64,000 nucleotides of DNA from Marinomonas spartinae (GTDB taxonomy: Bacteria > Pseudomonadota > Gammaproteobacteria > Pseudomonadales > Marinomonadaceae), in the NCBI RefSeq assembly GCF_016461715.1, contig NZ_JAEMUI010000019.1:1-64000 (forward strand), given 5' to 3'. The notes below the pieces were generated by a model. That model was not told the origin of the DNA. It was given only the letters and a program-made list of their open reading frames with translations, and ran no database searches. Positions 54,773 through 63,669 of the stretch are shown here, piece by piece; within the stretch, counting starts at the first letter, position 1; each line of letters opens with the position of its first letter. A program made the position numbers and the translations under genes.

Positions 54773-54843
54773 CTAGGGAAGGATCATAAGAGAGAGCTTG
54801 GAAAGTCCTCTCTTGTTAAAGGTCTAAACAGTCAGAAAAGCCT

Positions 54844-55434
54844 CTACTGACTACACTGGGTATGAAAATTGTTCGTCATTAAGTTTTTTAAATCATAAGA
54901 GCAGGCATTTTCGCGTATAAGGTCTTTTCCTTCCCAAGAGACACTCATGGAAGAAGGAACTTGCTGACGATAACTTGGAATAAAGCGATATGCTGCGATG
55001 ACATCAACACTGGAGTGTGGTCCTACTTGTACACTTTGGCCGATGAGTCGTTGACGGGTTTCTGCATTATATAAGGTGTAATCCGTCGTGTATTCCCGAG
55101 AGCCATTGTTATGATTAAAGTTGAGCCAAATCTTGCGATAGGTTTGTGGTTGCGAGGTCGGGTTATCTAAACGCAATCGAGTATAAATAATCTGAGATTT
55201 GGAAAAGCTAGGTCTGATCTCTTGGGAGACTTTTACATAGCTCATCCCTTGGGTTTGCCAGGGCATGTTCGCACCAAATGAGGCTTCGACTATCTCGATA
55301 TTTTGGTGTTGAAACAGTCCATTAATATAAGAGACTAGATCCTTTGTCGGTGCATAGAGTGCGAGTAGGGCTAAAGTGCCAATGATGAGTTGATTAAAGT
55401 AGCGTCTTGGTTTTGCGATGCCAATCATATCCAC
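54844..55434 (-). CDS. Uncharacterised membrane-anchored protein under a LexA-type box
   Basis: This 196-residue protein is not one I recognise. One hydrophobic segment at ~14-27 (LIIGTLALLALYAP) follows KPRRYFNQ, giving a single N-terminal anchor with the rest likely in the periplasm. The body is beta-rich (IIYTRLRLDNPTSQPQTYRK; WLNFNHNNGSREYTTDYTLY; VGPHSSVDVIAAYRFIPSYR), and two Cys lie near the end (ENACSYD; HTQCSQ) and could form a disulfide. A near-consensus SOS box lies 37 bases upstream of the start, so DNA damage probably induces it. It is monocistronic. Its role is unknown; an envelope or division effect is a guess. Confidence 0.65.
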   Translation of the reverse strand: MDMIGIAKPRRYFNQLIIGTLALLALYAPTKDLVSYINGLFQHQNIEIVEASFGANMPWQTQGMSYVKVSQEIRPSFSKSQIIYTRLRLDNPTSQPQTYRKIWLNFNHNNGSREYTTDYTLYNAETRQRLIGQSVQVGPHSSVDVIAAYRFIPSYRQQVPSSMSVSWEGKDLIRENACSYDLKNLMTNNFHTQCSQ

Positions 55435-55795
55435 AACCTCAATAAGTCAAATTACTGTTTGTTTATACAGTACTGTATATAAAAACAGTAAAGATGTATA
55501 CTATTAAGTGATATTTCGTTCAAAAATTATCCGAATTAATGCAACACCCTTGATAAATCAAAAGAAATAAAATTTCTTAAAATAATGTTTGATTTTGAGT
55601 AAGTTGTTGAATAACAAATAATTATTGATGATTCCCACAGCCTTCTTCACGGATTCTGTGGACAATAAAAATAGGCTGATTCGTTTTTGATTACGTGGTC
55701 AGGAAAAGAGCAATTTTTCCACGAAATGCAGATTTAATGGCAATATTAAGGCCAATCTTTATAATGCAGGCCAATAAAAATGAGTGAGGCTGAGT
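55435..55795. other. Divergent intergenic region with LexA box
   Basis: These 361 AT-rich bases contain the LexA box at 55471-55490 near the minus-strand gene. The rest shows no gene, only promoter-like AT-rich stretches for the BaiN gene. Confidence 0.5.
55471..55490 (-). promoter_or_regulatory. LexA (SOS) box
   Basis: TACTGTATATAAAAACAGTA matches the gammaproteobacterial LexA consensus TACTGTATATATATACAGTA at 18 of 20 positions, with both CTGT and ACAG arms exact. It lies 37 bases before the start codon of the gene at 54844-55434, in the promoter zone. Confidence 0.8.
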
Positions 55796-56974
55796 GTGGA
55801 TAAACGAGATGTAGTGATCATTGGAGCAGGGGCGTCAGGGTTAATGTGTGCCGCGACGGCAGCGTATCGTGGTAAACGTGTTTTGCTCCTAGATCACGCC
55901 AATAAAGCAGGAAAAAAAATCCTTATGTCAGGCGGTGGTCGTTGTAACTTTACCAATATGGATGCCGCCCCCAAGCATTTCTTATCTGACAACCCACATT
56001 TTTGTATTTCGGCGTTACGTCGTTTTTCGTCACAAGATTTTGTCGATCTAGTTGACCGTCATGGTCTGGATTATGTGGAAAAGACTCCAGGGCAGTTATT
56101 TTGTGAACATTCTGCAAAAGACTTGCTAGCGATCTTACTGACCGAACTAGAGTGGTCTGGCGCAGAGCTTAAGCTCAATACTAAAATCCATCATATCGAT
56201 TTCCAAGACGGATATACGGTACTTAAAACCAATCAAGGTGATATCACGTGTGATTCTTTGGTAATTGCGACAGGGGGCTTGTCCATTCCCACTATGGGGG
56301 CGACGGGATTTGGTTATGAGATTGCCAAACAAGTAGGCCATGATATTCTGCCTACTAGGGCGAGTTTAGTACCAATTACTGTACAGCCAGAACGCAAAGC
56401 ACAATTTGCCGAATTGTCCGGCATCGCCTGTGATATTACGGCCACCGCCAACGGCATCACTTTTCAAGAACCTATGCTATTCACACATCGCGGCGTGAGT
56501 GGCCCATCGATTCTGCAAATTACCAACTTCTGGCAACCCGGCGAGGCGCTAAGCATTAATATCGCCCCAAGTTTATCGTTAGATGGTTTACTTGCTGTCC
56601 GCCAAAACACACCAAAGAAAAGCTACGAAGGTGTTTTATCGAACTTATTGCCAAAACGGTTGGTGGAGTTGATAAAAACTGAGTTCCCTTGGTTGAATGA
56701 ACGCAGTGCACAAACTTCCAATGATCAAATCGACAGTTTGTTCCAGTATCTGTCGAATTTTGATATTGCACCCAATGGTACCGAAGGCTACCGCACCGCC
56801 GAAGTGACGTTGGGTGGTGTGAACACTAATGAGGTGTCATCCAAAACCTTTGAGTCACAAAAACAAAAAGGGCTGTATTTTATAGGGGAAGTGCTCGATG
56901 TTACAGGATGGCTCGGTGGCTATAATTTCCAGTGGGCGTGGGCCAGCGGATTTTGTGCTGGTCAGTATGCTTAA
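55796..56974 (+). CDS. BaiN/HI0933-family flavoprotein (YhiN-like)
   Basis: This protein of about 392 residues has an FAD-binding N-terminus (DVVIIGAGASGLMCAATAA), the HI0933 motif AGKKILMSGGGRCNFTN, ATGGLSIPTMGATGFGY, a LFTHRGVSGPSILQI stretch and a C-terminal GLYFIGEVLDVTGWLGGYNFQWAWASGF. It is an NAD(P)/FAD-dependent oxidoreductase of unsettled substrate. There is no ATG start; the GTG at 55796, with GAGG 6 bases before, is preferred over the GTG at 55784. Confidence 0.9.
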   Translation: MDKRDVVIIGAGASGLMCAATAAYRGKRVLLLDHANKAGKKILMSGGGRCNFTNMDAAPKHFLSDNPHFCISALRRFSSQDFVDLVDRHGLDYVEKTPGQLFCEHSAKDLLAILLTELEWSGAELKLNTKIHHIDFQDGYTVLKTNQGDITCDSLVIATGGLSIPTMGATGFGYEIAKQVGHDILPTRASLVPITVQPERKAQFAELSGIACDITATANGITFQEPMLFTHRGVSGPSILQITNFWQPGEALSINIAPSLSLDGLLAVRQNTPKKSYEGVLSNLLPKRLVELIKTEFPWLNERSAQTSNDQIDSLFQYLSNFDIAPNGTEGYRTAEVTLGGVNTNEVSSKTFESQKQKGLYFIGEVLDVTGWLGGYNFQWAWASGFCAGQYA

Positions 56975-57205
56975 TTTTTATTGTGACAAAACCCTCAGGG
57001 ATATCGACTGTAGTCATTTCTTGCTGAGTGTGAGCAGATGCCTAAAAAATTCTATCTAATTGATATTTATATATATTGTTTGCATTTTGGCCTGTCTTAG
57101 CTGCTTTTAATGCTCTTTAGTTCAAAATGATCTTTATTTCATTTTTAATATTCTTTTAGTTTATATATAATCCACAGCCAAATCTTAATTATCTGGAGAG
57201 CGTCC

Positions 57206-58225
57206 ATGTGTCGATTAGTGACTCTGATTGCTTTGGTGTTGTGTGGCTGGAGTAGTTTGGTGTCCGCCGCTGTCAAGTCCCTCGAAATTGGCTATATGCC
57301 GATTATTCCGGTCTCCCAAGCGTTTGTCGTTTTGGAAAGTGATGCCTTAAAGAAGGCTGGTGTTAGTGACCCTAAGTTGTATCAATTTCAAAATGGCCCC
57401 GCGATTGTACAAGCACTTTTGGCTGGACAGTTGGACGTTGCGTATCTTGGTATTGGGCCAGCGATGGTCGCACGTGCCAAAGGGGCGGATATCAAAGTAG
57501 TTGCTTCTGATATTGTTGAACAGATCAGTATGGTCGCCTTGGGCAAGTTGGCGCCTTATTTTAAAAACGGCGATGCCAAAACGGCATTTGCTCGTTTCAA
57601 GGCGGCGACTGGTCGTAAAGCGGTTATTTCTACCTTCCCTCGAGGGTCTGTTCCAGAAACCGTGCTGCAGTACTGGTTGCAAAAACAGTTGGGTATGAGT
57701 CGTGATGAGATTAACGCCAACATTGATATTATTTACCAAGGTACTGCTCAGGTTCAACAGTCACTGATGACAGATGCGGTAGACGGAGCGGCGATTTTGG
57801 AGCCTGTGGTTAGCATCGTACTTGATCGTAGGCCGGATGCGAAAGTTGTGGCGTCTGGCTCTGCTATGTTTCCTCACCAACCTGGAGCTGTATTGGTTGT
57901 GCGTGAATCTTTGATTAAGCAGCATCCTGAAGTGGTGAAAGCTTTGGTGAAAGCACACATAGCGGCAACCAACGAATTACGCAATCATCCAGAGAAGGCT
58001 GAAAAAGCCGTTGGCAAATATGTCGGTGGTGGCCGTCTACCGGAAAACATTGTGTTAACTGCCTTAAAGAACTCTGCGGATCATTTCCAAGCCGATCCAA
58101 ATACCATCATCGATGGCACTCGTACCATGCGTGATTTTCAAGCTAGTCAAGGCACGCTTAAGGCGAATTTGAATCTTAAAGCCTTGTTTGATGTTAGCTT
58201 CTATAACGAGTTAACTAAGGAGTAA
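57206..58225 (+). CDS. NitT/TauT-type ABC importer, periplasmic binding protein
   Basis: This 339-residue protein has a signal peptide (LIALVLCGWSSLVSAA). The SsuA/TauA-type fold is shown by SLEIGYMPIIPVSQAFV, GQLDVAYLGIGPAMVARAKG, STFPRGSVPETVLQYWL, DGAAILEPVVSIVL and QPGAVLVVRESLI. Such receptors bind sulfonates, nitrate, taurine, thiamine precursors or other small organic compounds. The ligand is not clear here. It heads a four-gene operon. Confidence 0.87.
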   Translation: MCRLVTLIALVLCGWSSLVSAAVKSLEIGYMPIIPVSQAFVVLESDALKKAGVSDPKLYQFQNGPAIVQALLAGQLDVAYLGIGPAMVARAKGADIKVVASDIVEQISMVALGKLAPYFKNGDAKTAFARFKAATGRKAVISTFPRGSVPETVLQYWLQKQLGMSRDEINANIDIIYQGTAQVQQSLMTDAVDGAAILEPVVSIVLDRRPDAKVVASGSAMFPHQPGAVLVVRESLIKQHPEVVKALVKAHIAATNELRNHPEKAEKAVGKYVGGGRLPENIVLTALKNSADHFQADPNTIIDGTRTMRDFQASQGTLKANLNLKALFDVSFYNELTKE

Positions 58226-58235
58226 TGGTTCCCTC

Positions 58236-59018
58236 ATGGTATTAAAGACTGACTCTTTAACACGCTCTCGATGGGGGCGTGCCTTGCTGGGATTTATCGG
58301 AGTCGCGGCATTTGTCATGTTATGGAAATACGCTCAATCAGCAGGTTGGGCGGCACCAGGGACGATACCAGATCCGTTTAGTTTACCACAAGCGTTGGCC
58401 GATGAGTGGACCTCTGGGCGTTTGCTGCCGGCGGTACTTTCTAGCTTGATTCACTACAGTTGGGGGTTGGCAATTGGCACGTTTCTTGGCTTCATGGTGG
58501 GCACCTTAACAGCATCCTCATTGTTGCTAGACGCGTTGCATGCTTGGCTGGCACGTATTCTACGGCCGATTCCTCCATTGGCTTGGGTTGTCTTTGCTAT
58601 TGCCTGGTTCAAAGTTAGCCATGCAGGGGCGGCGTTTGTTATTGCCATTGGCGTGTTCTGGGTGAACTACTTTGCAACGTATTCAGCGGTACGTAATGTG
58701 GACCCTCGTTTTTATGAATTGGCCAATGCGTTTGGTCAAAATGGTCATTTACGGCAAGCGCTTCAAGTAACCTTGCCTGGTGCCGCAACCGGTATTTTCT
58801 CTGGTATTCGAACCGGTATTGGACAAGCCTGGATGACGTTAATCGCTGCTGAATTGCTGGGGGTTCCCGGTATGGGGCAGGAAATGAATTCGGCTGCTGG
58901 TGTCGGGGCTTACAATGTTGTTGTGGTTTACATGCTGGTTATTTCTCTGGTTTACACCCTGAGCGATACATTGTTTGGTTTGATTGAAAAGCGAGTGTTG
59001 AAATGGCGCCCATCCTAA
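58236..59018 (+). CDS. NitT/TauT-type ABC importer permease
   Basis: This 260-residue inner-membrane permease has about six spans. The coupling loop is ELANAFGQNGHLRQALQVTLP GAATG-like, with the EAA-type GAATGIFSGIRTGIGQAWM segment. It lies 10 bases after the receptor gene and overlaps the ATPase gene by 16 bases. Confidence 0.9.
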   Translation: MVLKTDSLTRSRWGRALLGFIGVAAFVMLWKYAQSAGWAAPGTIPDPFSLPQALADEWTSGRLLPAVLSSLIHYSWGLAIGTFLGFMVGTLTASSLLLDALHAWLARILRPIPPLAWVVFAIAWFKVSHAGAAFVIAIGVFWVNYFATYSAVRNVDPRFYELANAFGQNGHLRQALQVTLPGAATGIFSGIRTGIGQAWMTLIAAELLGVPGMGQEMNSAAGVGAYNVVVVYMLVISLVYTLSDTLFGLIEKRVLKWRPS

Positions 59019-59734
59019 ATATTGATCGTCTGAGTTATCACTATGGTAACAATCCAAACCCTGTATTTACTGATTTGGATCTGCGGGTCGAAAAAGATGA
59101 ATTCATTGCGGTAGTGGGGGGCTCTGGTGTTGGTAAATCGACGCTGCTTCGTTGTGTAGCGGGCCTTGCTAAGGCGAGCCACGGCACTATCTCACTCAAT
59201 GTTGAGGAGAATGATACCCGACGTTCTCGCGGTATTGTGTTTCAAGATGGTCGCTTGATGCCTTGGCGTCGATTACGCAGTAATGTTGCTTATGGCCTAA
59301 AAGGACTTAATCTGACGACAGAAGAAAAGCGTGCCCGAGTGGATGATGTGCTAAAACTGGCTCGACTGGAAGAGCTGGCGGATCGTTGGCCGCATCAATT
59401 ATCAGGTGGGCAAGTTCAGCGTGGTGGGATTGCCAGAGCATTAGCAGTCAAACCTCATTTGTTATTAATGGATGAGCCGTTCAGTGCGGTAGATGCTATC
59501 ACCCGTCAACATTTGCAAGATCAGTTGTTGGCAATTTGGGAAAAAACACGTAAAGCGGTGATGTTTATCACCCATGACATTGAAGAAGCTGTATATTTAG
59601 CAGATCGAGTGGTCGTGTTATCTGGCTCGCCTGCAAAAATTGTATTAGATCAACGTATTGAACTGCCTCGTCCTCGTCGCCGAGGTTCCGATGCGCTACA
59701 AAAATTGGCTCAAGATATCGCGAATACACTTTAA
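59003..59734 (+). CDS. NitT/TauT-type ABC importer ATPase
   Basis: This 243-residue ATPase has Walker A GGSGVGKSTLL, Q-loop IVFQDGRLMPWRRL, signature LSGGQVQRGGIARAL, Walker B LLLMDEPFSAVD and switch His in MFITHDIEEA. The signature has GGI where most members have RVG or RVA, a small change. It couples ATP hydrolysis to uptake. Confidence 0.92.
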   Translation: MAPILNIDRLSYHYGNNPNPVFTDLDLRVEKDEFIAVVGGSGVGKSTLLRCVAGLAKASHGTISLNVEENDTRRSRGIVFQDGRLMPWRRLRSNVAYGLKGLNLTTEEKRARVDDVLKLARLEELADRWPHQLSGGQVQRGGIARALAVKPHLLLMDEPFSAVDAITRQHLQDQLLAIWEKTRKAVMFITHDIEEAVYLADRVVVLSGSPAKIVLDQRIELPRPRRRGSDALQKLAQDIANTL

Positions 59735-59771
59735 TTTTAGAAAGACACTTTCATTTTAGAAGGATACCGTG

Positions 59772-60074
59772 ATGGCAGTCACTCAGTTATTGATCCACGC
59801 ACCAACTGTGGATGCTTTGAAGCGAGCGCAGAACAACGCTCGTAATTTGCTTAAATTAGAACCGGATGCTCAAGTTGAAATCGTCGTAAATGGCCCTGCT
59901 ATGTCATTGGCTGTCACCTTGAATGACGAAGATATTCTAAGTCGATTGGTGCTTTGTCGTAATAGCTTGCGAGCTCAGGGACTGACTGCCCAACCTCAGG
60001 TTAAGGAAGTGGATGCTGCCGTTCAGTACCTAGCACAACAGCAGTTAAAAGGTTGGTCTTACATCCGCGCCTAA
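59772..60074 (+). CDS. DsrE-like small protein linked to the ABC importer
   Basis: This protein has 100 residues from the ATG at 59772, with AAGGAT upstream. The layout TQLLIHAPTVDALKRAQNNA, LLKLEPDAQVEIVVNGPAMS, LCRNSLRAQG and VKEVDAAVQYLAQQQLKGWS is that of single-domain DsrE-fold proteins. A Cys sits in the usual LCRNSL position. DsrE proteins handle persulfides or sulfane sulfur. Its place as the last gene of the importer operon hints that the substrate contains sulfur. Confidence 0.7.
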   Translation: MAVTQLLIHAPTVDALKRAQNNARNLLKLEPDAQVEIVVNGPAMSLAVTLNDEDILSRLVLCRNSLRAQGLTAQPQVKEVDAAVQYLAQQQLKGWSYIRA

Positions 60075-60184
60075 ATGTTTTACTGTTCCTTATGAATACC
60101 TAGGTAATACACTGTGAAGAGGGATCGATAAAAACGACGTATTTTTAGAGGCATGTTCTAAAGGTTAAATTTAGGTAAGAGTCT

Positions 60185-60688
60185 ATGGTACTACGTTTGT
60201 TATCTGAAGCCGATGTACATCGCTTGTTGTCCTTTGAAATAGACAATAAGCGATGGTTTGAATCCTATATAGATCCGAGATCCGCAGCGTTTTATAGCGT
60301 CGATGGTTTGAGGGAGCATATTGCTGAATACCTCTCCTTGTATCAAAGCCAAGAGATGCTCCCTATGCTGATAGTGGATGATTGCGGTGAGATCGTAGGG
60401 CGGCTTAACCTTAGGGACATTGACATGTTGGATCGATCTGCTTATTTAGGCTATCGCATAGGAGAGGCCTTTATTAATCGAGGGCTTGCAAAACAAGCTG
60501 TAAAAGAGTTGATCGCACAAATCGCCTACTTGAATCTAAAAACCTTAATAGCCTATGTCTCTGCTGATAATATCGCTTCGCAGAAAGTCCTACAGCACAA
60601 CGGCTTTTTACCAATAAAGACCCATGAAGATTATGCGGTGATCAAAGGGGCTTTTGTGGATTGTATCGAATTTCACCGTAGTCTGTGA
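60185..60688 (+). CDS. GNAT-family N-acetyltransferase (RimJ/RimL-like)
   Basis: This 167-residue acetyltransferase has a central strand LPMLIVDDCGEIVGRLNLRDI, the acetyl-CoA segment AYLGYRIGEAFINRGLAKQA, and NIASQKVLQHNGFLP near the end, typical of the RimJ/RimL group. It may acetylate a protein N-terminus or small molecule. It stands alone, converging with pcaD. Confidence 0.83.
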   Translation: MVLRLLSEADVHRLLSFEIDNKRWFESYIDPRSAAFYSVDGLREHIAEYLSLYQSQEMLPMLIVDDCGEIVGRLNLRDIDMLDRSAYLGYRIGEAFINRGLAKQAVKELIAQIAYLNLKTLIAYVSADNIASQKVLQHNGFLPIKTHEDYAVIKGAFVDCIEFHRSL

Positions 60689-60810
60689 CAAGACAGTGTA
60701 CTGATAGTAATAAGCTGGTGGTTCTTAAGATGAAGTGGTTTTTTTATTGATGTTCAAAATATCCGGTGGTGAATGGTGTGTTATTCGCCACGGTGAGTAA
60801 CATGTAGTGA

Positions 60811-60847
60811 TCGAATCAAGGGCATGAGGATGAATGCCCTTGATTCG
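60811..60847. terminator. Hairpin between the GNAT gene and pcaD
   Basis: TCGAATCAAGGGCAT and its exact complement form a 15-bp stem with a 7-base loop (GAGGATG). No T-run follows it, so it may act as a transcript-end hairpin for the converging genes. Confidence 0.6.
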
Positions 60848-60856
60848 ACAAAAATA

Positions 60857-61627
60857 TCATTTATGAATAAAGTTTTTAAGCAGAGCTAAAAATTGAACAG
60901 GAGATTCTACCGATGGTACATGGCCAATCTTCTCTATTATTTCTAGCTTGTTAACCTGAAGTAACGAAGCAAGTGTTTCCATCAGCTCCGGTGTGGTGGC
61001 GACGTCTTTTTCACCACAGATTAACTGTACCGGAAGTGATGTTGGCCCTAGTTCATCGGTGAGATCCATATTGCCAAGCCATGCACAAAGTTCGCCATAG
61101 CTAAAATCATCTACCTTGGCGAGTTGTTCCTGCCAGTAACTTGCTAACGTCGGGTCGGTCTGCACGCTGTTTTCACTAAACCAGCGTAACACTAAGGTTG
61201 CCGCCATACTCTCCAGTCCCTGAGCCATGACATCTTTTTGGCGAGTTAGCCACGCCTCTTTGCTGCCAATTTTTGCCCCCGTGTTGGTTAAGGTGGCACT
61301 TAATAAACGCTCAGGGTATTGGGCCACGAGTTGTTGGCCAATCATGCCGCCAATGGAGGTTCCCACATAGTGAAATTGTTTAATACCAAGTTCATCACAT
61401 TTTTCAATCAATGGGTTGATCAAGGCATTTGCTGTTAACGGGCAAGCGCTGGGGTCAAGGGGGGCGCTTAGCCCATGACCCGGAAGATCCCAGCGAACGA
61501 CTCGAAATTGTTTCAATAACTCTGGGACAACATCATCCCAAACTCGACTGTTCATGCCCAAAGGGTGACCAAGCACGATAGTGGGCTTATTACTGTCGCC
61601 TTCAAGTGTAAAAAATAGCTTCTTCAT
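60857..61627 (-). CDS. pcaD: 3-oxoadipate enol-lactonase
   Basis: The ATG at 61627 shares one base with the pcaF stop (TAATG), giving 256 residues, the family length. The alpha/beta hydrolase motifs are present: VLGHPLGMNSRVWDDVVPEL, WDLPGHGLS, nucleophile Ser in YVGTSIGGMIGQ and His in IGHVPSVESP. It opens the enol-lactone to 3-oxoadipate. It is the last gene of pcaIJFD. Confidence 0.93.
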   Translation of the reverse strand: MKKLFFTLEGDSNKPTIVLGHPLGMNSRVWDDVVPELLKQFRVVRWDLPGHGLSAPLDPSACPLTANALINPLIEKCDELGIKQFHYVGTSIGGMIGQQLVAQYPERLLSATLTNTGAKIGSKEAWLTRQKDVMAQGLESMAATLVLRWFSENSVQTDPTLASYWQEQLAKVDDFSYGELCAWLGNMDLTDELGPTSLPVQLICGEKDVATTPELMETLASLLQVNKLEIIEKIGHVPSVESPVQFLALLKNFIHK

Positions 61628-62838
61628 TAAATATCGCTCCGTTCGATCAGCATAGCAATGCCTTGTCCGACGCCAATACACATGGTGCACATTGCATAGC
61701 GTCCACCCGTGCGTTTTAACTGCATAGCGGCAGATTGTAATAGACGAACACCTGACATGCCTAATGGATGCCCGAGGGCAATCGCGCCACCATTTGGGTT
61801 AATGCGTTCGTCTTCTGGTGAAAGTCCCAGTTCTTGTATGCAAGCTAACCCCTGTACGGCAAAAGCTTCATTTAATTCGATCACATCCATATCGTCGAGA
61901 GAAAGGCCTGTACGTTTTAGTAATTTTTGTACGGCGGGAACTGGTCCCATGCCCATTACACTTGGTTCAACTCCTGCCGTTGCCATACCGATGATTTTAG
62001 CGAGAGGCTCTAGTTTATGGCTTTCGACCGCCGCTTTACTCGCAATCAACATAGCAGCGGCACCGTCGTTTATACCGGATGCATTGCCTGCTGTCACTGA
62101 GCCATTTTCCCGAAACGGTGCTCTCAGTTTTGCTAAATCTTCTAGTGTGGTATTAGGACGTAAATGTTCGTCTTGATCGACGACTATTGGATTGCCACGT
62201 TTTGGCTGGATCGTAATAGGGGCGATTTCTTCAGCAAAGCGGCCTTCTTCCTGTGCTGCTTTGGCTTTTTGTTGAGAGCGTAAAGCGAATGCATCTTGCT
62301 GTTCGCGAGCTATCTTGTAGCGTTCAGCAATATTCTCTGCCGTTTCTGGCATGGATTCCGTGCCATACATGGACTTTAAGACGGGATTAATAAAACGCCA
62401 GCCCATGGTGGTGTCTTCTAATTTTTGTTGTCTATCGAAGGCGGCACTGGGTTTACCCATAACAAACGGCGCACGAGACATGGATTCAACACCACCGGCT
62501 AACATCAATTCTGCTTCACCCGCTTGTATGGCTCGGAATGCGGCGCCAACAGCGTCCATCCCTGATCCACATAAGCGGTTTATAGTCGTCGCAGATACGC
62601 TGTAGGGCATACCAGATAAGAGGGTTGCCATGCGTGCCACGTTACGATTGTCTTCACCTGATTGATTGGCGCAGCCAAAAATAGCGTCATCGATGGTAGC
62701 TGGATCAAGGTCTGGGGCATCTTTGAGTACTGCTTGAATGACTTGCGCTAGCATGTCGTCTGGACGAACAGCCGCAAGAGATCCGGCGTAACGGCCAATG
62801 GCTGAGCGTTTAGGATGACAGATGTAAACAGAACTCAT
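61627..62838 (-). CDS. pcaF: 3-oxoadipyl-CoA thiolase
   Basis: This 403-residue thiolase has its active-site Cys90 in INRLCGSGMDAV, His in GALALGHPLGMSG-type motif (NPNGGAIALGHPLGMSG) and second Cys in CIGVGQG. It cleaves 3-oxoadipyl-CoA to succinyl-CoA and acetyl-CoA. Overlaps of 1 base with pcaD and 4 bases with pcaJ show tight coupling. Confidence 0.95.
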   Translation of the reverse strand: MSSVYICHPKRSAIGRYAGSLAAVRPDDMLAQVIQAVLKDAPDLDPATIDDAIFGCANQSGEDNRNVARMATLLSGMPYSVSATTINRLCGSGMDAVGAAFRAIQAGEAELMLAGGVESMSRAPFVMGKPSAAFDRQQKLEDTTMGWRFINPVLKSMYGTESMPETAENIAERYKIAREQQDAFALRSQQKAKAAQEEGRFAEEIAPITIQPKRGNPIVVDQDEHLRPNTTLEDLAKLRAPFRENGSVTAGNASGINDGAAAMLIASKAAVESHKLEPLAKIIGMATAGVEPSVMGMGPVPAVQKLLKRTGLSLDDMDVIELNEAFAVQGLACIQELGLSPEDERINPNGGAIALGHPLGMSGVRLLQSAAMQLKRTGGRYAMCTMCIGVGQGIAMLIERSDI

Positions 62839-63668
62839 TTTGCCTCCTGTGCACTGTGTGCTTTTTCTGTTCGGGCTTTTAATTCGCGTAATACTTGCAG
62901 CTCTTTTTCGTTTGGTGCTGGTGTGGTCTCAAGGGCGTCGGCAAATTTAATTTCCCATCCTGTCGCTTCAATAACGTCTTGTTTTGTTGTACCAGGGTGT
63001 AAGCTGGTGACAATCAGTTCCTTGGTTGTTGGGTCGGGTTTTAAAATACATAAATCCGTAATCACCACACTTGGTCCACGACCAATAGTCGGTAAGTTAT
63101 CGCGGCCTTTACCATCACGACCAAAACCTATCGTGGTGATGAAGTCTACGTCTTTTACAAAGGTACGTTTTGAGTGTTTAACGGTAATGAAGACTTCTTT
63201 GGCGTTGGTGGATATTTCAGGGGCGCCACCACCACCCGGCAAACGAACTTTTGGATTGGCATAACTGTGTGCGCCGTTTTTGCCGCTTTCAGGATGATTG
63301 TCTGCAATGACCGTGGTATTCAAATTAGCAAAACGGTCTATTTGCGCGGTGCCTAAAAAGCCAACATCGATGTGTCCACCTTGTAGCCAATAACGGAACA
63401 TTTCTGGCACAGAGACGGTGGTGAGAGCGGATTCGCACAGTTCTCCATCGCCAATGGACAAAGGCAACACATCCGGTTTGGTTTGTAAGGTGCCTGATTC
63501 GTAGATCAAGGTCACATCAGGTGCATGAGTCAAACGTGCTACGTTGGCGGCTTCGCTAGGTAAACCAATTCCGACAAAGCAAGTCATGTCATTGCTTAAA
63601 GCGCGTGCCGCTGTGATGGTCATCATTTCAGAAGAAGTGTATTGAGTGGTATCTTGATGCGTTGTCAT
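62835..63668 (-). CDS. pcaJ: 3-oxoadipate CoA-transferase beta subunit
   Basis: The ATG at 63668, with GGAGACG upstream and one base after the pcaI stop, gives 277 residues. A longer frame to 63872 is a shadow over pcaI. The CoA-transferase family I pattern is clear: CFVGIGLPSEAANVAR, LIYESGTL with the likely active-site Glu, and LPGGGGAPEI. It moves CoA from succinyl-CoA to 3-oxoadipate together with PcaI. Confidence 0.92.
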   Translation of the reverse strand: MTTHQDTTQYTSSEMMTITAARALSNDMTCFVGIGLPSEAANVARLTHAPDVTLIYESGTLQTKPDVLPLSIGDGELCESALTTVSVPEMFRYWLQGGHIDVGFLGTAQIDRFANLNTTVIADNHPESGKNGAHSYANPKVRLPGGGGAPEISTNAKEVFITVKHSKRTFVKDVDFITTIGFGRDGKGRDNLPTIGRGPSVVITDLCILKPDPTTKELIVTSLHPGTTKQDVIEATGWEIKFADALETTPAPNEKELQVLRELKARTEKAHSAQEAK

Positions 63669-63669
63669 A

